Translations under genes and position numbers: made by a program
The notes under the pieces: generated by a model
Told to the model about the DNA's origin: nothing
The model's database searches: none
What the model saw: the letters and a program-made list of their open reading frames with translations, nothing else
Assembly: GCA_050701115.1 (NCBI GenBank)
Contig: JBOHER010000062.1
Coordinates: forward strand, 1 to 7,051
Direction of reading: 5' to 3'
From: JBOHER01 sp050701115
GTDB taxonomy: Bacteria; Actinomycetota; Actinomycetes; Mycobacteriales; Pseudonocardiaceae
DNA: 7,051 bases
Part shown: positions 1 to 4,924 of the stretch, one piece after another
Layout: the number at the start of each line of letters is the position of its first letter
Numbering within the stretch: position 1 is the first letter of the stretch

Positions 1-1063
1 GCGGCAGGGTGACCTTGCCCGGTGATCCCTGGCGGCCACGGGGGCCGAGGGCGTCGGCCGGGAACGGTGCGTCGTGTTGGAGCTTGCCGATCAGGTCGTC
101 GAGTCCGGCGAGGCTGGAGATCATGGCGAAGCCGCGCCGGAGTTCGGAGCCGACCGGGAATCCCATGAAGTACCAGGCCATGTGCTTGCGCAGGTCGCGC
201 ATGGCCTTGTCGGGACCGTCGTGTTCCACCAGCAGTTCGGCGTGCCTGCGCAGGACGACAGCGACCTCGCCGAGATTGGGGCCTGCCGGGACGGGGCGGC
301 CGGCGAAGGCGGCTTCCAACTCACCGAACAGCCAGGGTCGGCCAAGACAGCCTCGGCCGACGACCACACCGTCGCAGCCGGTCTGGTCCATCATTCGCAG
401 CGCGTCGTCGGCGGTGAAGATGTCGCCGTTGCCGAGCACAGGGACGGTGGTCACGGCTTCCTTGAGCCGGGCGATCAGCGACCAGTCGGCCTGACCCGAG
501 TAGCGCTGGGCAGCGGTGCGGGAATGCAGCGCGACCGCCGCCGCTCCCTCGGCCTCGGCGATCCGGCCCGCGTCGAGGTAGGTGTGGTGGTCGTCGTCGA
601 TGCCGACCCGGAACTTCACGGTGAACGGCGCGCCATAGGGTTCGGCGGCCTCGACACAGGAGCCCACGATGTCGCCGAACAGGCGGCGCTTGAACGGCAA
701 CGCCGCGCCACCGCCCTTGCGGGTCACCTTGGCGACCGGGCACCCGAAGTTCGAGTCGATGTGGTCGGCCAGCCCCTCGCCTAAGATGATCTTGACGGCC
801 TCCCGCATGGTGCCCGGGTCCACCCCGTAGAGCTGCATCGACCGCGGGAATTCGCCCTCGCCGAAGGACATCATGTGCATGGTGCCCGGATGGCGTTCCA
901 CCACGGCCCGGGCGGTGATCATCTCGCAGACGTACATGCCCGCGCCGTATTCACGGCACAATCGGCGGAACGCCATGTTGGTGATGCCTGCCATGGGGGC
1001 GAGCACGACCGGCGGATCGACCTGATACGGCCCGATCCTTAGCGGTGTCCGCGTGCTCGCCAT
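1..1063 (-). CDS. dusB: tRNA-dihydrouridine synthase, DusB type (3' end cut by the window edge)
   Basis: This flavoenzyme reduces uridines in the D-loop of tRNA to dihydrouridine, using FMN and NADPH in the cytoplasm. The visible 354 codons read as one unbroken TIM-barrel protein. It opens with a typical beta-strand start (VVLAPMAGITNMAFR, residues 19-33). The catalytic cysteine region NFGCPVAKV has Cys108. FMN-phosphate contacts of the family are visible as TVKFR (148-152, Lys150), LHSRT (179-183, His180), GNGDIF (211-216) and VVGRGCLGRPW (235-245). Actinobacterial homologues are only slightly longer, so little is missing. The start is the ATG at 1061-1063. It has only a weak GGGG two bases upstream, so a very short leader or leaderless mRNA is possible. 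The gene is divergent from the OsmC gene, with 49 bases between starts. Leu94 is encoded by TTA (782-784), a rare codon in such GC-rich genomes. The family assignment is very secure; the DusB subtype is by overall resemblance. Confidence 0.96.
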   Translation of the reverse strand, partial: MASTRTPLRIGPYQVDPPVVLAPMAGITNMAFRRLCREYGAGMYVCEMITARAVVERHPGTMHMMSFGEGEFPRSMQLYGVDPGTMREAVKIILGEGLADHIDSNFGCPVAKVTRKGGGAALPFKRRLFGDIVGSCVEAAEPYGAPFTVKFRVGIDDDHHTYLDAGRIAEAEGAAAVALHSRTAAQRYSGQADWSLIARLKEAVTTVPVLGNGDIFTADDALRMMDQTGCDGVVVGRGCLGRPWLFGELEAAFAGRPVPAGPNLGEVAVVLRRHAELLVEHDGPDKAMRDLRKHMAWYFMGFPVGSELRRGFAMISSLAGLDDLIGKLQHDAPFPADALGPRGRQGSPGKVTLP

Positions 1064-1112
1064 AACCCCTATTGTCGCTGGTCGGCTGCGAGAGACGGAC
1101 AGAGAGGTGCGG

Positions 1113-1562
1113 ATGAGCGAGGACAAGGCCCGGCGAGTGCTGCTCGAGCGGCTGAGCAAGGGGCGGTACCGGGTTGAGAATGTGCGCGGCGGTTCGATCA
1201 CCGTCGGCACCGGCGAGGATGACGATTTCACGCCGGTGGAACTGTTGCTGGCCGCCATCGGCGGCTGCTCGGCGATCGACGTCGACTTCATCACCAGCAA
1301 GCGTGCGGAGCCGGACAGCTTCGAGGTCGTGGTGGGCGGGGACAAGATCCGGGACGAGTTGGGCAACCGGATGGAGAACCTGGTGCTGGGGTTCGCGGTG
1401 CGGTTTCCCGAGGGCGAGGCGGGTGATGCGGCGCGGGCGGTGTTGCCGCGTGCGGTCGAGCAGTCGCACGACCGGTTGTGCACGGTCAGCCGCACGGTGG
1501 AGATCGCAACGCCGATCGCGATCCGGATCGAGGATGCCGCGGGCGCGGGCGGCACCGGCTAA
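1113..1562 (+). CDS. OsmC family protein (thiol-dependent peroxidase fold)
   Basis: OsmC/Ohr proteins are small dimeric cytoplasmic enzymes that reduce organic hydroperoxides with a pair of reactive cysteines. The 149-residue product shows both signature sites: TPVELLLAAIGGCSAIDV (41-58, Cys52) and LCTVSRTVE (122-130, Cys123). A Glu, typically also catalytic in the family, lies between start and first Cys (Glu43 in PVELL is the visible candidate). The ATG at 1113 is chosen because AGAGAGG (1101-1107) sits 5 bases upstream. An in-frame GTG-type extension back to 1053 would run into the dusB start and has no ribosome binding site. The gene opens a three-gene rightward unit and its stop is 10 bases before the GTG of the next gene. 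Whether it is an Ohr-like peroxidase or the less studied YhfA-like branch cannot be told here. No redox regulator (OhrR) is next to it. Confidence 0.93.
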   Translation: MSEDKARRVLLERLSKGRYRVENVRGGSITVGTGEDDDFTPVELLLAAIGGCSAIDVDFITSKRAEPDSFEVVVGGDKIRDELGNRMENLVLGFAVRFPEGEAGDAARAVLPRAVEQSHDRLCTVSRTVEIATPIAIRIEDAAGAGGTG

Positions 1563-1572
1563 TCTCGATCTC

Positions 1573-2097
1573 GTGGCTCTCGGCGTGTGCCTGCTGTTCG
1601 ATGGGCGGACCGAGCGTGCCTTCAAGAACCTGTGGGACCGGCTGGAAGCCGAGGGCGTGCCCACCCTGCGCTCGCACACCCACGGCCAGCATCATCCGCA
1701 CGTGTCCTACGTCGTGTTGCTGGAATGGGAACTCGACGCGGTCCGAGCGGCAGTGGAGGCGTTGCCCGACATCGGGCCGTTCGAGGTCACTTTCGATGCC
1801 GTCGCATCGTTCCGGCGCGGCCGGGCGTGCCTTGTGCCGTCCGTCCCGGCCGATCTGGTGACTCGGCAGCAGTCGGTGGTCGAGGCGGTCCGCGCGACCG
1901 GAGCGCTGGTGCACAAACACTACGAGATCGGGAAGTGGCTTCCGCACGCCTCGCTAGCCACCCGGGCGCAACTCGATCGGCTCTCCGCGGTGGCGGCCGC
2001 GACCTACGAGATCCTGCCGCTGACTGCTCGTGTCACCCGCGCCGCGCTGATCGACAGCGGCACGGGCCAACTGTGGCCGCTGGCTACGCTTCCTTGA
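1573..2097 (+). CDS. 2'-5' RNA ligase family protein (2H phosphoesterase)
   Basis: The product belongs to the 2H phosphoesterase superfamily, which acts on 2',3'-cyclic or 2'-5' phosphodiester bonds in RNA or nucleotides. The two defining H-x-S/T motifs are present: H43-V-S45 within HHPHVSYVVLLEW, and H125-A-S127 within KWLPHASLATR. Their 82-residue separation suits the two-lobed fold. With the GTG at 1573 the protein is 174 residues and begins MALGVCLLFDGRTE, which looks like a natural strand at the N-terminus. No good Shine-Dalgarno precedes this GTG. An in-frame ATG at 1534 would add 13 residues and overlap osmC by 29 bases. Either start allows translational coupling to osmC, 10 bases upstream. 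The reading frame stays open far upstream through osmC, but that sequence is only an arginine-rich shadow. The natural substrate is unknown. Confidence 0.88.
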   Translation: MALGVCLLFDGRTERAFKNLWDRLEAEGVPTLRSHTHGQHHPHVSYVVLLEWELDAVRAAVEALPDIGPFEVTFDAVASFRRGRACLVPSVPADLVTRQQSVVEAVRATGALVHKHYEIGKWLPHASLATRAQLDRLSAVAAATYEILPLTARVTRAALIDSGTGQLWPLATLP

Positions 2098-2131
2098 CGG
2101 GCGGCCAGTTTCCTGCTGAGGAGTTGATGAC

Positions 2132-2584
2132 GTGACCGACGACGGCGAGGAAACCGAGCAGCAACGGCTGACCCGGAACGTCAGCGAGCTGCTCGGCGAG
2201 CTGCGCGTCGCGCAGGCGGGCGTGCAGATCCTGTTCGGGTTCCTGCTGGCCGTGGTGTTCACCACCCACTTTCGCGATGCCAGCGGGTTCGAGAAGTCGC
2301 TGCACCTGGTCGCGGTGCTGCTGGCCGTGCTCGCCACCGCGCTGCTCAGCGCCCCGGCGGCATGGCATCGGGTGCTGTTCCGGGCAGGCCGACGCCGCGA
2401 GATCCTGCGGCTGGGCAACAGGCTGGTGCTCGCCGGTCTGACCTGCCTCGCGCTGGCTGTCACCGTGACGGTCGCGCTCATCGCCAAAGTGGTCTTCGGC
2501 TGGGTGGCGATGGCGCTGATCGGGCTTGGGGTGGCCGTGGCGTTCGGCTACTTGTGGTTCGTCGCCCCGTTGCGGCTGCGCTGA
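2132..2584 (+). CDS. DUF6328-type small membrane protein, four predicted helices
   Basis: A 150-residue integral membrane protein without a known reaction. A polar, acidic N-terminus (1-27, containing TRNVSELLGELRVAQAG) precedes hydrophobic segments at about 28-46, 56-77, 97-119 and 122-146. The middle loop carries a basic patch (FRAGRRREILRLGNR, 83-97), suggesting the loop between helices 2 and 3 is cytoplasmic. The LLxELRVxQxGxQxLFGFLL opening resembles the DUF6328 family of actinobacteria. I give that name by resemblance, not by search. The start is GTG at 2132, set by GAGGAG (2118-2123) with an 8-base gap. An ATG 5 bases earlier is in another frame and meets a stop after two codons. The gene follows the 2H phosphoesterase by 34 bases and probably ends that operon. 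Its stop lies 3 bases from the stop of the convergent dodecin gene. Confidence 0.85.
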   Translation: MTDDGEETEQQRLTRNVSELLGELRVAQAGVQILFGFLLAVVFTTHFRDASGFEKSLHLVAVLLAVLATALLSAPAAWHRVLFRAGRRREILRLGNRLVLAGLTCLALAVTVTVALIAKVVFGWVAMALIGLGVAVAFGYLWFVAPLRLR

Positions 2585-2587
2585 GGG

Positions 2588-2803
2588 TTATCCCGCGTCC
2601 TCCAGGCGGAATCCCACCTTCATGGTCACCTGGTAATGCCCGACATTGCCGTCCACGATGTGGCCGCGGATCTCGGTGACCTCGAACCAGTCGAGCGCGC
2701 GCAGCGTCTGCGACGCGCGAGTAACGGCTCCGCGGATGGCGTCGTCCAGGCTCTGGCTCGAGGAACCGACGATTTCGCTGACGCGGTAGGTGTGGTCGGC
2801 CAT
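2588..2803 (-). CDS. dodecin family flavin-binding protein
   Basis: Dodecins are about 70-residue proteins that assemble into hollow dodecamers, binding flavins (and in some species coenzyme A) and acting as cytoplasmic flavin stores or quenchers. The 71-residue product has the family layout: strand 1 (TYRVSEIVGSS), an amphipathic helix (SLDDAIRGAVTRASQTL, 18-34), then LDWFEVTEIRG (37-47) and GHYQVTMKVGFRLED (55-69). Trp39 and Gln58 are 19 residues apart, matching the spacing of the flavin-stacking Trp36 and Gln55 of Halobacterium dodecin. The start ATG at 2801-2803 is fixed by AAGGAG (complement of 2811-2816) at 7 bases. A longer frame from 2869 has no such site. The gene is transcribed alone and converges on the DUF6328 gene. 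Confidence 0.94.
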   Translation of the reverse strand: MADHTYRVSEIVGSSSQSLDDAIRGAVTRASQTLRALDWFEVTEIRGHIVDGNVGHYQVTMKVGFRLEDAG

Positions 2804-2810
2804 GACGGGT

Positions 2811-2816
2811 CTCCTT
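2811..2816 (-). promoter_or_regulatory. Shine-Dalgarno of the dodecin gene
   Basis: The complement reads AAGGAG, 7 bases before the ATG at 2803. It decides the short dodecin start against an upstream in-frame ATG at 2869. Confidence 0.85.
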
Positions 2817-2925
2817 GGCTCGCGGTGATCAGGTACTGCCATTGTCGGCCCGTGGGCGTGCTCGCGCATCCGCGTGAGCGTGTCCGCGCCCTATGTGCGC
2901 GTGTCCTTGCATTCGGGTACGCCCC

Positions 2926-3345
2926 TTACGATGCGGCAACCGCGCCTGGGGTCCTGCCGAAGGCGACCAGCAGGGCGGTCTGCTGATCGGCGCCGGCAGG
3001 AAGCTCCGAGGTTGGTCCGACAGCGCCAGCCGATCGGTAGGCCTTCTCGTTGGCGGAGAACCAGCCCGCGCAGGCCTCGACCAGGTCGGGGTCGAGGCGC
3101 TGGTCGGCACCGATCGCGCGGGCGAGATCCCAGGAGTGGATCAGGTGGTCGGCGAACAACTGCCACGCGTACTCCTCGCCGGGCACCTCGCCGAACGACA
3201 GGTGCACGGTGCGGCCGAGGGCGCCGTCCGCGCTGATCGCCGCCACCGCCGCCTGCGCCGCACTCGCGTATGCGGACTCGGGATCGGCGCCGAGGACGTC
3301 GCCGTCGAAACTGTCGCCGACTTCCTCGATGGTGGCACCGACATG
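2926..3345 (-). pseudogene. TIGR03086-type DinB/mycothiol-dependent maleylpyruvate isomerase-like protein, 5' part missing
   Basis: The reading frame ending with TAA at 2926-2928 encodes about 137 residues that look like the C-terminal two thirds of a TIGR03086 protein. These are actinobacterial DinB-fold proteins of roughly 190-200 residues that bind a metal and are often linked to mycothiol chemistry. Recognisable pieces are ATIEEVGDSFDGDVLGAD, RTVHLSFGEVPGEEYAWQ and LFADHLIHSWDLARAIGAD. The last holds the two histidines (HLIH) of the metal site, while the N-terminal helix that supplies the first metal-binding His is absent. Similarity begins at about 3339, where the DNA joins a truncated nitrilase in another frame. 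The only upstream start in this frame is a GTG at 3381 inside nitrilase sequence, with no Shine-Dalgarno. A functional product is therefore unlikely. The gene once lay downstream of, and in the same direction as, the nitrilase. Confidence 0.85.
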
Positions 3346-3356
3346 AGTGGTGGCCC
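3337..3356 (-). other. deletion/fusion junction between nitrilase and TIGR03086 genes
   Basis: On the complementary strand, nitrilase codons end with the Gly of YGGEG at 3353-3355. The DinB-protein frame is recognisable from the Ala-Thr-Ile codons just below 3339. The breakpoint therefore lies between about 3340 and 3352. The hexamer GGTGGC occurs on both sides (3331-3336 and 3349-3354), possible microhomology. The two frames differ, so the junction is not an in-frame fusion. Confidence 0.75.
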
Positions 3357-4068
3357 TCGCCGCCGTAGAACTCGTCTGCACCGGGCAGTTCGGCCGGGAT
3401 GTCGGACCCGCGCAGCAGCGGGGCGACGCCGATCACGTGCACGCGACCCTCCTTGGCGATATGCCGCAGCGTGGGCACCCAGACGTCGCTGGTGTCCCAG
3501 GTCGGTGCCAGCCACACATCGATGCCCTGGGCATAGAGTGCGGCACGCGCCAGCGGCATGTAGTTCTCCCAGCAGATCAGCCCGCCGAGGTTGCCGAACG
3601 GTGTGTCCAGCACACGCAATGTTGACCCGTCTCCGGACCCCCACACCAGGCGTTCCCCGCCGGTGGGCATCAGCTTGCGATGCCGCGCGAGCAGCGTGCC
3701 GTCCGGCCCGAAGTACAACAGCGTGTTGTAGAGCGTGGTGCCGTGCCGGTCACGCTCGTTGACGCCGATAGCGACGTGGGCTCCCGCGCGCGCGGCGGCT
3801 GCGCCGATCCGGTCGGTATCCGGTCCACCGACCACAACGGACTGGTCGAGCAACCGGGCGAACAGCGCCGTGGCGGTGTGACTCCACGGCTTCGTTCGCC
3901 ACACCCAGTCCGGGTACGCGGGCACGAATGCTTCCGGGAACACGATCAGCCTCGCGCCGCGGCCGGCGGCGTCCGCGATGAGCGCACAGCAGCGCGCGAC
4001 GGTGGCATCCCGGTCGAGAAACACCGGGGTAGCCTGCACGGCAGCGGCGACGACCGATTTCATGGCGC

Positions 4069-4134
4069 TCACCCATTTCCGAGCAGCGAAGCGGGTAGCC
4101 AGGTATCGGCGGGTGCGGCTTGCACGTCGGTCAT
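4069..4134 (-). CDS. 21-residue reading frame upstream of the nitrilase, function unknown
   Basis: The frame encodes MTDVQAAPADTWLPASLLGN plus a final Gly, then TGA. Its ATG (4132-4134) has the best ribosome binding site of the operon, AAAGGAG (complement of 4141-4147), 6 bases away. It begins 23 bases after the stop of the flavoprotein gene. It ends 5 bases before the nitrilase ATG, which itself lacks a good site. I do not recognise the peptide. It has no signal sequence, no membrane helix and no repeated amino acid typical of attenuator leaders. It could be a coupling leader for the nitrilase, a small protein, or the stump of a decayed gene. The strong site and tight spacing favour real translation; a function for the peptide itself is unproven. 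Confidence 0.5.
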   Translation of the reverse strand: MTDVQAAPADTWLPASLLGNG

Positions 4135-4140
4135 GATCTT

Positions 4141-4147
4141 CTCCTTT
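4141..4147 (-). promoter_or_regulatory. strong Shine-Dalgarno before the 21-residue frame
   Basis: The complement reads AAAGGAG, 6 bases before the ATG at 4134. It cannot serve the nitrilase ATG at 4063 directly because it is more than 70 bases upstream of it. Confidence 0.75.
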
Positions 4148-4157
4148 GGGGTGAGGT

Positions 4158-4793
4158 TCAGCTCGATCGCACTGGGCGCTGGCCTGGGTCGTTGGCCGGG
4201 TCACCGGCCGGGAGGGCGTCGCACGCCCACTCGGCGCGCTTCCACGACGGCACCGGGGTGAGCCTGCGGCGCCGGGGCACGAACGAGGACCGCTCGGTGA
4301 GCGTGTAGCGGTGGATGTAGCGGCCGCAGTTCGGGAATACGCGCGTCACCCGGATCCGCACCACCAGCTGCGCGCCGGGCCAGGTGGGCAGCAGTGAGTC
4401 ATCGGATGCGACGGTGGCGACTCCGTGCACCCGAAGGCGGCTGCCGCGTGCGAAGTCGATGAACAGCAGACCCACGGGGCACCCCGCGGCGATGTTGCCC
4501 AGCGAGAGGAACATGCCGTTGCCGTCGTAGCTGGGCATCGCGAGCGTGAACTCGTCGAGGGCTCGGATGAAGCCGGGATCGCCGCCCTTGTACGAGCAGG
4601 TTGGCTGCCCGTCCGGATCGACCGTGGCGAGGAAGACCATGTCCTGTGACTCGATGAAGGCACGGTCGTCGGCGGTGAGCGCGGTGTGCACGAGGCGTTG
4701 ATCGATGCGGTCGGCGATCCGGCGGGTGTCGAACCGGTCCTGCAGCGCCCGTTGCGCGGGGTGGTAGCCGATCGCGGAGTTATCGTTACCCAT
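4158..4793 (-). CDS. pyridoxamine 5'-phosphate oxidase-like flavoprotein
   Basis: The 211-residue product has the split-barrel flavin-binding fold of the PNPOx-like family, whose members use FMN or F420 in oxidoreductions. The core is visible: helix ADRIDQRLVHTALTADDRAF (27-46), strand MVFLATVDPDGQPTCSYKGG (52-71), FIRALDEFTLAMPSYDGNG (75-93), then NIAAGCPVGLLFIDF (100-114) and LRVHGVATVASDD (120-132). A conserved-looking VFPNCGRYIHRY (152-163) and a Trp-rich PSWKRAEWACD (182-192) follow. This layout belongs to uncharacterised actinobacterial members, not to true PdxH. The ATG at 4793 has AAGGGAG (complement of 4800-4806) 6 bases away. It is the first gene of a leftward operon continuing into the 21-residue frame and the broken nitrilase, and it is divergent from the large regulator. 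The substrate is unknown. Confidence 0.9.
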   Translation of the reverse strand: MGNDNSAIGYHPAQRALQDRFDTRRIADRIDQRLVHTALTADDRAFIESQDMVFLATVDPDGQPTCSYKGGDPGFIRALDEFTLAMPSYDGNGMFLSLGNIAAGCPVGLLFIDFARGSRLRVHGVATVASDDSLLPTWPGAQLVVRIRVTRVFPNCGRYIHRYTLTERSSFVPRRRRLTPVPSWKRAEWACDALPAGDPANDPGQRPVRSS

Positions 4794-4829
4794 GCCCGGC
4801 TCCCTTGCTCTTGTCCGTGCGTGCGATGG

Positions 4830-4835
4830 ACACTA
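4830..4835 (-). promoter_or_regulatory. candidate -10 box of the flavoprotein-nitrilase operon
   Basis: The complement reads TAGTGT, fitting the TANNNT pattern of actinobacterial vegetative promoters. It would give a transcript start near 4823 and a leader of about 30 bases holding the Shine-Dalgarno at 4800-4806. No good -35 box is found at the right distance, as expected for an activator-dependent promoter. The call is weak on its own. Confidence 0.35.
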
Positions 4836-4845
4836 CGAAGGCGGT

Positions 4846-4863
4846 ATTGCGGTTTCCTTGCGG
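4846..4863 (-). promoter_or_regulatory. two heptamer direct repeats with 11-bp period, SARP-type operator candidate
   Basis: On the complementary strand CCGCAAG and CCGCAAT are separated by GAAA, so the repeats start 11 bp apart (one helical turn). SARP activators with winged-helix plus BTAD domains bind such heptamer direct repeats just upstream of the -10 box; the usual gap is about 8 bp and here it is 10 bp to TAGTGT. The neighbouring divergent gene encodes such a regulator. Confidence 0.45.
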
Positions 4864-4881
4864 CGCGATAGCCGATCGCGC
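4863..4881. repeat. inverted repeat, 7-bp arms, in the divergent promoter region
   Basis: GCGCGAT (4863-4869) and ATCGCGC (4875-4881) are perfect inverted copies around a 5-base centre. The element directly abuts the heptamer direct repeats. It could be an operator for a dimeric repressor or chance in GC-rich DNA. Confidence 0.35.
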
Positions 4882-4912
4882 GCAGCCGTATCGGGGGCAC
4901 CGATGCATCGCA

Positions 4913-4918
4913 AGGAGG
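4913..4918 (+). promoter_or_regulatory. Shine-Dalgarno of the large regulator, pointing to an ATC start
   Basis: AGGAGG is a full match to the anti-Shine-Dalgarno core. The next 6 bases lead to ATC at 4925. The nearest canonical in-frame start downstream is GTG at 4937, 18 bases away, which is too far for normal use. Confidence 0.7.
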
Positions 4919-4924
4919 CAAGAC

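Larger units (their letters stand above)
2891..4063 (-). pseudogene. nitrilase / carbon-nitrogen hydrolase, C-terminus lost and replaced by an out-of-frame tail
   Basis: Nitrilases hydrolyse nitriles or related C-N bonds in the cytoplasm through a Glu-Lys-Cys triad. All three residues are here: E44 in IVFPEAFVPAYPDWVW, K130 in RHRKLMPTGGERLVWG and C164 in GGLICWENYMPLARAALYAQG. The APTWD strand (186-190) and the helix after it are also normal. Family similarity ends at DEFYGGEG (residue 237, base 3353). Related enzymes go on for roughly 70-80 residues. Here the frame stays open for 153 more codons to 2891, but these are arginine-rich nonsense read out of frame from a TIGR03086 gene. The missing part normally holds a core strand and the oligomer-forming tail, so activity is doubtful. 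The start ATG at 4063 gives the usual MKSVVAAAVQATPVFLDRD opening. It has no strong Shine-Dalgarno and lies 5 bases after the stop of a 21-residue frame, suggesting coupled translation. Confidence 0.85.

Noticed and set aside
74..784. Long rightward open frame opposite dusB
   Set aside because: It is the antisense shadow of a clearly conserved DusB protein. Its translation is low-complexity and resembles no family.
1174..1572. N-terminal extension of the 2H phosphoesterase through osmC
   Set aside because: The extension is an Arg/Ser/Trp-rich out-of-frame reading of osmC. Family-like sequence begins only near 1573.
2804..2925. Possible RNA gene or operator between dodecin and the DinB remnant
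   Set aside because: Only short GCGTGTCC-like repeats are seen, with no stable hairpin, terminator or convincing promoter beyond the dodecin Shine-Dalgarno.
2893..3762. 289-codon rightward frame over the nitrilase/DinB region
   Set aside because: It lies antisense to two recognisable families and has an arginine-rich, unfamily-like product.
4811..4839. TTGTCC-17-TACGAA as a rightward promoter for the regulator
   Set aside because: Both boxes are poor matches and the -10 lacks the conserved final T. I do not count it as support.
4826..4924. 33-residue N-terminal extension of the regulator from ATG 4826
   Set aside because: There is no Shine-Dalgarno before that ATG, the residues do not look like the family, and the extension would cover the repeats and the AGGAGG. 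It cannot be fully excluded.
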